Assembly: GCF_026745355.1 (NCBI RefSeq)
Contig: NC_079204.1
Coordinates: 54,146,532 to 54,210,531, forward strand
Origin: Beta vulgaris subsp. vulgaris
Lineage: Eukaryota > Streptophyta > Magnoliopsida > Caryophyllales > Amaranthaceae
Length of the DNA: 64,000 nucleotides
Reading direction: 5' to 3'
The notes under the pieces are model-generated. The model was not told the DNA's origin. It ran no database searches and saw only the letters and a program-made list of their open reading frames with translations. Below are positions 1-12,568 of this stretch, one piece after another (the first letter of the stretch is position 1; every line of letters starts with the position of its first letter). A program made the position numbers and the translations under genes.

Positions 1-117
1 CTCGCAAATCCCCCTCCCACCTTCCACCACTCGCAACGCATCTCCAGCTCCCCTTCTCCCGATTACAACCGGCACTCCCACCCTCCCACCCGGATTGCAA
101 TGCTGCGGGATTTTGCG

Positions 118-480
118 ATGCTTCGCGAAGGGGGGGAAGGGGATGGGGGATGTGTGATGACTGGGGAAGGGGAGGGGGGCTGTGACGACGGGGGAAGGGG
201 AGGGGGGCTGTGCGACGACGGAGGAAAGGGAGGGGGCTGCACGACGACGAGGGAAGGGGAGGGGGCTGCGCAACGACGGGGGAGGGGAGGGGGGATGCGC
301 GACGATGGGAGAAGGAAGGGGGGCTGCGGGGAGGTGGAGGGGGGCTGGGTTGCAGGGGAGTGGGGAGGGGATTCAGTGGTGGGGGGGCGGAGGGGAGGTC
401 AGCGGGGAAGGGGAAGGGGGTCAGCTGGAGAAGGGGAGGGGTGGGTGGTGAGGAGGTGGTGGTGGTGAGGCCGTGAGGGG
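118..480. repeat. G-rich minisatellite
   Basis: Tandem units of roughly 30 bases are built on GGGGAAGGGGAGGGGG followed by CTGTGCGACGACG, imperfect and decaying to the right. The strand is almost free of C and T runs, so every frame stays open; the glycine/arginine-rich ORFs here are products of base composition and not genes. The many G4-G6 runs could form G-quadruplexes (inference). Confidence 0.8.
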
Positions 481-599
481 GTGATGTGGCAGTGGGGGTT
501 AGGGGTAAGGTTATGTGGCAGTGGGGTAAGGAGTGGGGGTGATGTGGCAGTGGAGATAAGGGGTGGGGGTGATGTGGCAGTGGGGGTAAGGGGTGGGGG
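481..599. repeat. 30-bp tandem repeat, four units
   Basis: Four direct copies begin near 481, 510, 540 and 570, each carrying TGATGTGGCAGTGG followed by a G-rich tail such as GTAAGGGGTGGGGG. It directly continues the minisatellite to its left. Confidence 0.8.
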
Positions 600-605
600 A
601 GAGGT

Positions 606-690
606 GGTTAGGGTTAGAGCCCAAAGTGTATTAGATTAGGGTTAGGGTTAGGATTATGGTTTAATTTAGGTTAGTTAATTAGGGTTAGAG
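606..690. repeat. Telomere-like GGGTTA repeats, interstitial
   Basis: Short degenerate runs of GGGTTA/TTAGGG occur at about 608-620, 635-655 and 675-697. The usual plant telomere unit is TTTAGGG, so this is either a degenerate interstitial tract or chance in G/T-rich DNA. Confidence 0.4.
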
Positions 691-1680
691 GGGATTAGGG
701 GTTAATGACTAACGGAAGTCTAACACCGTTAGTCAAAATGGTAAGTTGATGTATTTTTCGAAATGTGAGGGGTATATGATGAATTTGGAAAGTTGAAAGG
801 GTATACGGTACAAAAAAAATTTGTCAGGGGTATATAGTGAAAAAACCGTTTATTTATTATCATTACTATCAGTTATAATTTAATTTAGTTGTAACCAGTT
901 CAATTCAGTTTAGTTTGGTTGCAAATCAGTTCAATTCAGTTGTTTTATGCCGAAGAGAACTAGCCCTGAGTTGGTTTGACTGAATTAAAGAGTATCAAAT
1001 AGTGAGTGTTTCAAACTTTTCAGGTGGACGTCATAAATATCATATTTTCTTATAAAAAAAGGTCAAGATATTTTATCCATTTAATTTGTTGACTGAATTA
1101 TTTAACGCATATACCTTCTTTTCTTTTTCTTAAAACTTTTTTAGAATGGTAAGTTGAAATGAAAAAGAGATTTTTAAATTATTCTCTTTTGTAAATAGTA
1201 TTTTCAAAGGAGGACGCCATCTTCCTCCCTTCTTCCCTTATATAATAGAGATTAAAGAGATAAACATATATCATTAGATAATATCAATTTATAATTTTTA
1301 TTATTGACGCACTACTCACCATAATATGCGTAAAAAACTCAATTATCTAGTGAAATTAAATTGAACTACTATTTATAAAATATACCTATAAGATGAAGTA
1401 TGTATTTTAAAATAAATACAAAACATAACCTAGATCATTGTTTAAAAGGAGAGTTGTTAATTATCTATCAAACACATGATAACATATTGTACCTCGACAT
1501 AGTCCTTTTTAGAAAATATTACTTTACAATAGAGAAATACAAATAAAAAATCACAACGCATCACTATCACCATAAACATTACACTCCTAAGTTAGTTCTT
1601 TGACAATTTTCTTATATTAATATTTATATTAATATATATTTGTACGAATCGCGTGCATATAGTGCTAATATTATCTTATA

Positions 1681-1800
1681 GGTGAAACCCCTTGAACAAA
1701 TGGGGGAATTTTGGGGATCCCACTTTACAAGGGACAAGAATCGAACCCTTGTCACAAGGGTGGAAGGAGGGCCTCCAACCAACTAGGGCAACCTTGATTC
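1681..1800 (-). mobile_element. tRNA-derived SINE, head part
   Basis: On the minus strand a tRNA-like RNA polymerase III promoter is visible. The A-box-like TTGCCCTAGTTGGTTGGAGG lies at about 1773-1792 and a near-perfect B box, GGTTCGATTC, at 1738-1747. Spacing is close to that of tRNA genes, but no cloverleaf acceptor pairing is evident, so it is read as a SINE head and not a tRNA gene. Confidence 0.6.
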
Positions 1801-1852
1801 TTAGTCTCTTTGTAGAATATATATATGTATTGTGGTTTCTGCTTTAGGCCTT

Positions 1853-2290
1853 GTTCGGTAAAGAGAGGTTTGGGGCAAAAATTAGAGGTTTGAACTCATT
1901 AGAGAATTTGACTAGTCAATCCTCTATTTTAAGTGTTTAGTAAAGAGAGGTTTTAATTAGCTTATTGAGCTCAAAAAGATCTTTTTTAAAAAGTTATTGT
2001 GATGAGATTTTTGACATTAGAGGGTTGGGAGTGAGTGGATCAATTACATTTATGTACTAAAATTGTTGAAAATTACATTAATAAATAATAAAAGATACAA
2101 CAACATATTATGCACATGTCTTTATTGGTCATTTTAAAATTATGTAGCAATCAACTATCAGCTACTTACCAAACCCATTTATACAAACAACTAATACAAA
2201 CAGCTAGTCATATTAGCCAATAGAATCAACTATCAGCTATCATCTATCATCTATCAACTAATACAATCAACTAATTGCCGATTTTCAAAT
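1853..2290. mobile_element. Decayed hAT/Tourist-like MITE
   Basis: The left side begins GGCCTTGTTCGG, a common MITE terminus. The interior at 2150-2280 repeats the words ATCAACTATCAGCTA and CTAATACAA seen in plant short inverted-repeat elements. No matching right terminus or target duplication was found. Confidence 0.3.
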
Positions 2291-2338
2291 CAAAGAGGTC
2301 ATCAGATATGGAACTTTACAAATTTCAACTTCAATCTA

Positions 2339-2596
2339 CTCCCTCCGTCCCATAATATAGTGCCTACTTCATTTTTGGTGGGTCAAACTTTAAAATCTTC
2401 GACCGAATATTCTCATTTGTATATATAAGAAAACATATTCATGTGGGATCTTGTTAGATTCGTCTCAATGTGTAGTTTCATAATATCAATTTTTATATTT
2501 TTTAATTAATACGGAATTGAAGATATTAAAAGTCAAAGTTACGTTTTGAAGACCGTGTAAAAAAGAAACAAGCACTATATTATGGGACGGAGGAAG
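2339..2596. mobile_element. Stowaway MITE
   Basis: Terminal inverted repeats CTCCCTCCGTCCCATAATAT and its near-complement at the right end (ATATTATGGGACGGAGGAAG) enclose 258 bp. The element is flanked by the TA dinucleotide expected for Tc1/mariner-class Stowaway insertion. The internal phrase GATCTTGTTAGATTCGTCTC recurs near 62035 and 63244, showing a local family. Confidence 0.9.
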
Positions 2597-3275
2597 TAGG
2601 TAATAAAAGAATTGAATATCTTAGTCAAAGTCCAAATCTTCTAATTTCGTATTAGGTTCAGGTCGAGTTGGCGGATCCTACAAGTGTTTGCCCCTCTAAT
2701 TCTCCCGCACCGCTCATATAACAAAAACATTTCTCCTACTGCCGTCGGCCAAAGCCTGGATGGTGGACCAGAGACCACCTTCCTCTACATGATCTCACTC
2801 CAAAACACATCATTTTACATATAAAACGCAAAAAGCAACTATAGAAAATTAATTAATTAAAAAAAATTATAAAATCCAAAAAATCCCTGAAAACTTGCTG
2901 AATCCCGCCGCAAGGGGAAAATACTGTCAATGAGTTGGAAAAAAAAAAATGAAAATTCATAAAAACTAGAAAACCGCAAGCTTCCCGTAATTGTTGGTAG
3001 TAATTGTTGGTAGTTGACTTTTTTTTTTCCTTAACCAATAATAATTGTGAAGATAATAGAATAAAATAATAGTTTTGTCTTTTACATATTATCTCATTTG
3101 TTATCACAGTAACTTTTTTTCAAAAACAAAAATATAAACTACTATTATTTATTATTTTTTGTTTTTGAAAACATTGATATTATTATTGATACTAATTTAA
3201 GAGGTACTGTCCCCTCAAAAAAAAAAATTTAAGAGGTACAGGATTAACTTACTGTGCTAAAAAAAAACATCAAAG

Positions 3276-6200
3276 ATGGTTGATTGTGAATTTCGAGATG
3301 ATTCGGATTGTCGTTTCGCTTCGGATGACATTAACAATGACGAAGATATATTAGATGGAATCGACATACAAGGAGGAGGTATTTTAATATTATTTCGTTG
3401 ATCTCATTTTTCCTATTTTTTTGTTCTTATTTGTTATAGAATAATAAGTGTGCTGACGTAGAAGATGTAGTTTTATTTGGTGTTTGTTGATGTTCTTTTA
3501 AGAATTTGATACATTCAATGTATTTTCTATGTGAATTTCAATTTTTTTTCTGAACTGAACTTGTGTAAATAAGAATATATGATGTAAAAAGGATCTGACT
3601 CATGGAATTATAACACAGTAGTAACTTGTAGATCCTCCAATAATAATATGAAGATTATATTGTCAGTTCAATTATAATATGGTATCGACCTGGGAAAAAA
3701 CGTTATATAGTTGTTTGATAAAAGATACTGAGAAAAAGAACGTATGACTCACGGAATTATAACATCATAGTAACTTAAAAAGAACATATAATAATAATAT
3801 AAAGAACATATTGCCAGTTCAATTATAATATGGCGTCGACCTGGGAAAAAATTATATAGTTGTTTGGTAAAAGATACATATGAAACCGTTATGAGAAAAA
3901 GAACGTATGACCCACGAAATTATAACATCATAGTAACTTAAAAAGAACATATAATAATAATAGTAAGAACATATTGCCAATTCAATTATAATATGGCGTT
4001 GACTTGGGAAAAAAAATTGTATAGTTGTTTGATAAAAGATACACTATGAAACCGTTATGAGAAAAAAAACGTGTGACTCACGGAATTATAACATCATAGT
4101 AACTTAAAAAGAGCATATAATAATAATATTAAGAACATATTGCCAATGCAATTATAATATGGCGTCGACCTGGGAAAAAAATTATATAGTTGTTTGGTAA
4201 AAGATACATATGAAACCGTTATGAGAAAAAGAACGTATGACCCACGGAATTATAACATCATAGTAACTTAAAAAGAACATATAATAATAATATTAAGAAC
4301 ATATTGCCAATGCAATTATAAATGGCGTCGACTGGGAAAAAAATTATATAGTTGATGATAAAGTTACATATGAAACACTATGAAACTATTACGAAGAAAA
4401 ACATATGACCATGGAAATAGATCATCATAGTAATTTATAAAGAACATATTAAAATTTTATATGTTTGACATAATATAATGATGTTATATGTTTTTTTAAT
4501 TTCAATTAGGGTTTGTGGAGGCAATCACTTCTGAGTTGTTATTAAGAAAGGTTAAATCTGACGAGGAAGCATATGAATTGTATAATAACTACGCATTCAA
4601 GCATGGTTTTGGTACTAGAAAAGGAAAGATAGCATATAGGGCTGATGGGAAGACAGTTCGACAACGCATGTATTATTGTTCTTGTTCTGGGTTTAAGAGT
4701 AAAAAAAACGTTGAGCCAAAGGCATTTAGTAAGAAAGATTTTCGATGTGGATGCAAAGCTCTTGTCCAGTTTGATGTTGACAAAGACTCTGGTTTATATA
4801 TTCTTGTCAAACATGTTATGGAGCATAACCATTGTAGAATACCTATTTCTAAAAGGCACTTGATAAGGTCTCATAGAAAAGTGACACACGACCAACTTGC
4901 TATGCTTAGTAACTTGACAGAAACAGGAATACCTATCGCGGATGCAGTTCGTGTGTTGAAAAAGGAAGCTGGAGGTGAATCTGTTTCTGGGATTCATTAA
5001 GAGTGATGCTTATGATGTGCTAGCTGCGCAGAAGAAAAAGAAACTTGATGGTTGTGACTCTAAACAACTCATTAAGTATTTCAATGAGAGAAAAGCATAT
5101 GAGGTAGACTTCTACTATGACTTTGAGCTGGACGATGAAGGTCATCTTGAGTGCTTTTATTTTCGGGATAGTAGGATGAAAATTGATTATGACGCATTTG
5201 GGGATTTATTGGTACATGACACTACATATCGTACTAATAAGTATGATATGATATGTGGTCCATTTGTCGGGATGAACCATAATAATAAGAATGTTATGTT
5301 TGGCATCGGTTTTATCTTGAATGAAAAAGCAGTCTCCTTTATATGGTTGTTCAATACCTTTTTGAAATCTATGGGCGGGAAGCATCCGGTTACCATTATG
5401 ACTGATCAATCTGCATCAATGGCAAAAGCAATTAGAGAAGTATTCCCAAATTCAAGGCAAAGATTGTGTACTTGGCATATTGGTGAAAATTCTAAGAAGA
5501 ACATTAAAAAGTTGAGAGCAATGGATGGATTCACTGATTTGTTCAACACTGTTTTGAAATACACCGACACAATTGCTGAATTTAATTACTATTGGTCGAG
5601 GTAAATTATTTCTTATACAACATATTTAGTACTACTTATTAAAAAAAGAAAAATATTAGTTGTTGTTTAATATGCTTGTATTTTTTAGTCTATTGGTATC
5701 ATAATGTTGGCAAAATACTTACATGAGCATTAGTTATACGATGACGATTTTTTTCATAATTAATTAAAAGCTGTTAAATTTTTGTGAGAGACCAATAATA
5801 GGTTTTCAAATACAGTTAAAGTTATGTTCACAACTCATATAATATATGTTCTTAATACAAATTATATATGTTATTTTCTATTCCAGCATGGTCGAAAAGT
5901 ACAACTGTGCAGAAGTAAAATGGATTCAGGACTTGTATGTCATTAAAGACTTGTGGTGTCCTGCTTATTCCAAAGATTATTTTAGTGGCGGTATTTTATC
6001 TTCGCAACGGAGTGAGACCACAAATAAGTCTATTTCAAGGAGACTACATAGTACTCATGGACTTTGTGACTTCTACAAGTGTTTCATTGAGGTTGTTGAC
6101 GAGTGGAGGAGTAATGAGAACAGGATGATTATGATACCATTTCCGGAAACCGTCATCTAGTGTGGGCAGATATTGGTATATTGGAACATGCAAGGGTAAT

Positions 6201-7248
6201 TTATACCACGGCGATGTATCTACAATTTGAGGATAATTTTGTAAATGGTGTACCATGTGTTGCCAAAGTTGTTAATATGCATCCTCCACTATATGACTAT
6301 CATGTGAAGCATCCAAAGAAAGATTTCCTCATGCACACCGTGACCTATGACGAGTCAACATGTTCAATTCAATGCACGTGCAAATACTTTGATGAGGTTG
6401 GTCTTCTTTGCAAACATTGTCTTCGTGTGCTTCACCTTAATAATGTCACAACTATTCCAAAGAGATACATTGTAAAAAGGTGGACAAAGGATGCTATGTG
6501 CACTAAAGTGGATGACCATGTTGTTGAGGAATCCGGAGTGGTCCCTTCTAGTGTTTGGAGGCTGAATACATTAAGGAATTTCAATAAATTAATCATCATG
6601 AGTCAAAATGATATGAGTGCAAGAAATATTATGGAAGCCGCCTTCACTGAGTGTCAAAAGAGGGTCGAGCTCTTGGTCGGGAGTTCTGAAAACGCTAAAC
6701 AAACCCCGGAAAATGATGGCACTCAAAGTTTAGATGACATTTATGAAGATGGAAATTTGCTTGAAACTGGTAACATAGGAGATGGAGGAGTGGATGAGGC
6801 TAATGAGGATGGGCCTAATGGGAGTGAGATTGAAATGGATGACATTGGAGGTGAGAATGATAATGAGCTTAATATTAAGGATCCAATTAAAAAAAGAAAG
6901 AAGGGTGTTAGGAATATCAGACTAAAAAGCACTCAAGAGAAGATATGCAATAAATTGAAAGGCCAAAAGTTAAAATCATGGAAAAAGAGAACTGGAACTG
7001 GGATTGGCAAGATGAAATCGAAAGCTCAAAAATCAGTAAAGGTAATGTCATATATAACTTTCAATTTTTTTTACCATTTGTCTATCTTTTTAATCATTGT
7101 GTAATTTACATGCATTCATAAATTTCAGGAATATTTGGATGTACCTGAGAATAGTTGTGTTGCGCACCCTACCAATCCTGAAGCGCAATTGCAATTTCAT
7201 GGACATGATGAGTACTTTGGAATCAATGTTACTCCTTTTGGGAATTAG
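3276..7248 (+). pseudogene. FAR1-type MULE transposase, two frameshifts
   Basis: Exons read 3276-3378, 4510-5600, 5887-7041 and 7129-7248, with GT..AG introns whose phases agree. Exon 1 codes for 34 acidic residues starting MVDCEFRDDSD. Exon 2 holds a FAR1 DNA-binding domain (about 4540-4840; C and H residues in CGCKAL and EHNHC), then the MULE DDE core: D at 5218-5220 (HDTTY) and D at 5404-5406 (MTDQS). The third acid is E at 6014-6016 (QRSET) in exon 3. A SWIM zinc finger (CTCKYF...LCKHC) follows at about 6370-6425, then a basic KKRKKG tail. One extra base near 4975-4998 and one missing base near 6118-6124 break the frame. A domesticated FRS/FAR1 transcription factor is the alternative, but the repeats and the linked ULP gene favour a transposon. 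Confidence 0.85.
3580..4440. repeat. Intronic tandem repeat, about 160-168 bp period
   Basis: Intron 1 of the transposase is filled by about five copies of a unit that contains GAACGTATGACTCACGG, TTATAACATCATAGTAACTT, AAAAAGAACATATAATAAT and ATGGCGTCGACCTGGG. The GAACGTATGA word starts at 3739, 3901 and 4231, with a variant at about 4067. The copies degrade toward the exon 2 splice site. Confidence 0.85.
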
Positions 7249-7639
7249 AATATTCATGTTATTTAGAAATATTTAGGCTAAGAAATAAGTGAATGAAAAA
7301 ATATTAGAATTTATAGTCAACCTTCTGTATTTCATATTGGTTTGTGATTATTTGACATTACTTTTCTAAGCCGTTTGAACAATGGATGAATATTTATCAT
7401 TTTTTCCGGTGTCTAAGTTCAAGTTGTGATTTTTTATTGTTTGGATATTATAGTTTTAGCGTGGATAGGTGTATTTTGAGGTGTTGGGTTGTAATTGTCC
7501 TCACAATAACTATTTTGAATGTTTTTAGGAAGAGATTATTAAAACACATGGATGTATCTGTAGTGTCTAATTATAAAAGAATTAGAGGACATAATAATTG
7601 AGAGCAAACAAGCTACACACAAAAAAACGCACAAAATAA

Positions 7640-8740
7640 AAAGGAAAGAACATGAAGGTAAACACAAAAGAACACCATACTAATTTAAAAGGAACATTTG
7701 CAGATGAGATTTGGGAAACCAAAAATTATAGACAATCACAAAAATTAATGTTCATGGAAAAAACATGAAAGTGTTAAAAAAGGAACACCATAATTATTTA
7801 AAAAGAACATATCCATATAAGACTTGATACTACATATTAGTGATACAAAAAAAAACAAATAAATGAAATGAACATGATAAGATATAAAAAGAACACAACA
7901 CATACAGGAAAAGAACATTTACACTAAAAACAGAAAAAATGAATTATGAATATAGGATTTGTTAAATATATTATATAAGTACTAAAAGAACATACAAAAA
8001 AAAGAACAACCACACTGTTTATAAAAGAACATAAGGACATAGTTGGTTTACTCACATTCTAAATCGAATTTTGATCATGGAAAAAATTTAAAAGTGTTAA
8101 AAAAGGAACACCATAATTATTTAAAAAGAACATATCCATATAAGACTTGGTACTGCATATTAGTGATACTAAAAAATCAAAAAAATGAAATGAACATAAT
8201 AAGATATAAAAAGAATACAACACATACAGAAAAAGAACATTCACACTAAAAACAACAAAAATGAATTATGAATATAGGATTTGTTAAATTATATATAAGT
8301 ACTAAAAGAACATACAAAAAAAAAAGAACACCCACACTGTTTATAAAAGAACATAAGGACATAGTTGGTTTACTCACATTCTAAATCGAATTTTGATCAT
8401 GGAAAAAATTTGAAAGTGTTAAAAAAGGAACACCATAATTATTTAAAAAGAACATATCCATATAAGACTTGGTACTGCATATTAGTGATACAAAAAATCA
8501 AAAAAATGAAATGAACATGATAAGATATAAAAAGAATACAACACATACAGAAAAAGACATTCACACTAAAAACAGCAAAAATGAATTATGAATATAGGAT
8601 TTGTTAAATATATTATATAAGTACTAAAAGAACATACAAAAGAATAAAAGAACATACAAAGAAAAAAAGAACATCCACACTGTTTATAAAAGAACATAAG
8701 GACATAGTTGGTTTACTCACATTCTAAATCGAATTTTGTT
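7640..8740. repeat. 322-bp tandem repeats rich in AAAAGAACAT
   Basis: Three direct copies cover the space between the convergent transposase and peptidase genes. The marker GTGTTAAAAAAGGAACACC begins at 7771, 8094 and 8416, giving a period of 322-323 bp. Many short AAAGAACAT words lie within. A further diverged copy sits at about 12483-12600 in a peptidase-gene intron. Confidence 0.85.
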
Positions 8741-8989
8741 TTTGGTAACGTGCTTGCATGGACTGTTAGCACTTTGTTTTTGTGGTATTTTTTGTTAAGC
8801 ACATTTTGTAGATGATTACTTGACAAAGATCCTTTGTTAGGAAAAAAAGTTGCTATCACTTATTTACAATTTTTTTTCAGTTCATTTCGATTTGAGTCAT
8901 TTTTTGTGAAATAGTTTATCAAAGTTCAATTGAATTTAGTTCAGGTCAATTTTCAAAATATTGGGGACTTAATAAGATAACGGTGAATT

Positions 8990-9165
8990 CCAAATATATA
9001 TTGTGTATTTTATGACGTAATACAATAAGAACTTGCAAAGAACATGAAAGTATACTATATAAAACATAAAAGTATATTACAAAGAAAATCAAGGTATTTA
9101 TAAAAGAACACAGGATCAAATGTCAATATTATTAAAAAATGAACATAATTAGACGAGAATACCAT
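8990..9165. repeat. Dispersed repeat copy 1 (pair with 10110-10270)
   Basis: The string TGTATTTTATGACGTAATA and the following AGAACTTG, AAAGAACAT and TGAACATAATTAGA words occur here downstream of the peptidase stop. They occur again at 10110-10270 inside a peptidase intron, in the same orientation. Confidence 0.7.
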
Positions 9166-12100
9166 TTAAAATTAATTAACTAAAGCTATTATGTGCACCA
9201 CATGCACACGAATCTTTAAATTTATTCATTGTTTTCAAGCTTCTTAAACTTTCTTGCTAAGACCTGGAGCTCGACCCTTTTATCATTAGCATTGTCGGTG
9301 AGTAAATCAATGCAGTATTGTATCCTTAGCTTCTTCAAACCTTCAAACTGTTTTAATAAATATAAGGATTAGAATAAAATAACAATCTCAATTAAAAAGG
9401 TAGTAATTAAACTACGAGACATACATTATCTGAGTATAGTCCACAATCCCAGTTGTTTTGTGCATGGTAGGTTTCCATATGTCTCATTGCATATACACCA
9501 CAATCAACAGTGTTCATGTTGGATCTCCAAGGCATTTCTATTAACCTTATCTTGAATTTAGCTACATGCCTATAACACTTGTATTCCGCACGGTGGAGGA
9601 ACAATGAAAATGCTTCCAGCTATAATTGAAAACATACATTACTTTGTCAATAACACATGGTTGCTATCATATAAAATAAGTGAGTCTTATAATTGTGAAA
9701 TTTACCACTTTCCGAGGATAATCACGATACTTGCTTTCAAGGGGTATCCCATCCTCAAGTATTCTATTATCCAAGATGTCCAAAGTTTTGGCTTTCATAT
9801 TAATGCACATAACGTAAAAGTGACTCCAAGCGTGAACAATGAAGAATACCTGAATAAATGAATTAGTTTAATAGAGTATATTATTTAAGTATATGAAAAA
9901 GTAATATCATAGTAAATAACATGGAAATTGGGTATGAAGAATATTACTCACAAGATTAAATCCTTTGATGGTATCAATTTTGTTCTCATACATGGTGAAA
10001 TCAAGTGTCTCAAAGAATTTTGATTGTCTAAACTCAATGGTATCTTTTTGAGTACACTCACCATAATAATCATTCATGCACAACAAATTCTGCATAGATA
10101 AGGTGACAGGATAGTAAATATATAGTGTATTTTATGACGTAATATAATACGAACTTGAGAAGAACATAAAAGTATTTTACAAAGAACATCAAGGTAACTA
10201 TAATAGAACAAATGCTCTAATGAAAATATTATTGGAGTTGAACATAATTAGAATATATGACATGACGTTCTAAGATACAAAGAAATCAATTATTAGAGGA
10301 TTATAGTAAGGTATTAACACTTACAAATGCTGCATTAGGAAAGAATATCCTTTTCTCTTTTCTATTCAATTTATTCCTCGAGTTGAGTATGTGACACCAT
10401 GCATCAATAAGTTCACCAAAGATATGTCCATCAGACCCAAGGGATAAACAATACTCTCTATTTAAAAAAGTGCTTCCATCATCGTATAATTCTTCGCTAA
10501 AAAATTAAAACATATACCTGTTAAATTATTTAGATCGATAAAGGAAAATAAATAATACATAAAAGAATAGATGAATAGTATTGTTACTCTTTAGGAAGTT
10601 TAGCTGAAAGAGCATATTCAAGTATGCAAATTTTATCGTCCTCCTCCTCGTCTACAAGATGTGAATATTGAATTAAATACGGGGACTTGAAAATTGCAGG
10701 GAGCTTTCTCATTCTTTTGGTAACCTTCTCCAAGTTATGATCACTGCTTTGTGTTTGAAAAAAAAAAATGGAGTCAGTTAATTATTTTTTAAAACATACA
10801 CAACCACAAGCATAGTGAAACATAAAATTTTCAAATACCAAGGAAGATTTAATTTACCATTGTTGATCGTTTGCATTATCTTCATCACCAAATATCTCAT
10901 TAAAATCCAAATTATCAAAATTCAAATCAGACTCAGAATGGTTCTCATTCATAGGATGATGGGTGTCCGAGTTAAAAATGAGAGGCTGCAGAGGAGTAGG
11001 TTGTTCTTCTCCGCAACATGGCAACACTTGTTCAGATTCACCGACAACTCTTTTTACAGCTGAGTCAACCATCTCTCCAAACCACTCAGATGAAAAAGAT
11101 TTCATTGTCCTGACTCAATAACGAACCTCCGACACACTTCTTCGAAAACTGTTGAATATCGGAGGCATTTGCGAACCAGAGCACCTTGACCACATTGTTG
11201 CAACATTTTGCATCATGATATTATTTATCAAAGTGTTTGGGTAAAAATTCTCGACAGATTTCAAGAGGGTTGTAACCCGTACGAAACACAAAGCAATGTT
11301 TAACGTTGCCTCTCTCAATTGGGTGTTAATTTCCTGAAATGAATAAGGAAGCCAAAGACAAGATGGAATATTATTATTTACTAAAAGTATTGCCATTCAA
11401 AGGTAATACGAAATGCAAATAATGACCCAAAAGGTCATGGGATTGCTAGACACACTAGTTTTTTTATTTTATCATTACTTAATCTATGCAAAACATGACA
11501 AAATTCATTTTCATGTGAATTAGTAGAATAAGTACATACATGCAGATTGGATGGAGGTTCAAGGTGTTCTTGTTCCTCTGCCTGATGTTTATGATTCTGT
11601 TGTTCATTGGTTGATTGAGGATCGTCTACCTGAGGGTGTTGCTCTTCTTCGCATTGTCGTTGGCACGATTGTCCTTCTTCGCTCAAGAGATGAGTTGGTA
11701 TTGAGATATCCATATTTACTGGCTTCTCAATCCTATCCAACAAAGCTCCACAACCAAAACCATACTCAGATTCAGAAGATATCCTTTTCTTAATGTCCTC
11801 TAAACGCCATGACGAGATGAGCGGAAACAATCTAGTATGAGAAAAAGTTTGCCTTTGCAGTCGATCAAAATAACAAATCTGGAAAACAAGAGAAGACATT
11901 AATGTAAAAAATAAGAAAAACAACTAATTGAAAATAATATTAAAGCTACTAAAGAAAATAATAAGATACCATGAGGAAGGGTAATGGCCCCGGGAAGAAC
12001 CTTGTAGTGTTCTTCTTCCAGTAAATTGCCCATTCAGATAAGCTATCCAACGTATATTTACACCAGTCATATGAAGATATACGCGTGGTGTCAAAGGTAG

Positions 12101-12568
12101 TACTAAGAAATCGATACAGTGGTTGGGTGTTTGAGTTAGACTTGATGCATGTGTTAACTACTAAAACCAAAAAGCTCCTCCTCCAATTGTCATCAACATT
12201 AACGCCATGATTAAGAAGTTTCTCGACTATAGCTTTCAGACTAGGAACTCCACCACCATGATACTGTTTCCAATTTTCCAACAATTCATAAAACTTCTCG
12301 TCCTCGTCTTTTCCCTCAACAATGACTTCCCCTCCAATAGAAATACCATATACGAGATGGACATCAATTGCATCGACCTTGAATTGTGTTATGGAAAAAA
12401 AAAAACCATTACAACAAAATACTATACAAAACCCACAAAACGAAATGCACATGAAAATTATAATAGTGCACAAAAATTAATATTCATGGAAAAGAACATG
12501 AAAGTGAAAAAAAGGAACACCATAATTATTTAAAAAGAACATATTCATATAAGACTTGATACTACATA

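Noticed and set aside
100..476. Gly/Arg-rich open frames in three overlapping frames
   Set aside because: Produced by a tandem G-rich minisatellite with few stops in any frame; no codon structure or domain.
1738..1792. tRNA gene
   Set aside because: A and B boxes are present but the acceptor and anticodon stems do not pair, so it is a SINE head.
2853..3107. 84-codon minus-strand frame before the transposase
   Set aside because: Low-complexity Leu/Phe/Asn composition, no domain, and it lies in the probable terminal region of the MULE.
7640..8740. CRISPR-like array
   Set aside because: The repeats are 322-bp direct units without short unique spacers, in plant nuclear DNA.
9604..9861. Plus-strand 85-codon frame
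   Set aside because: It is antisense to exons 10-11 of the ULP-like gene, which has splice sites and catalytic motifs.
11551..11793. Plus-strand 80-codon frame
   Set aside because: Antisense shadow of exon 5 of the ULP-like gene.
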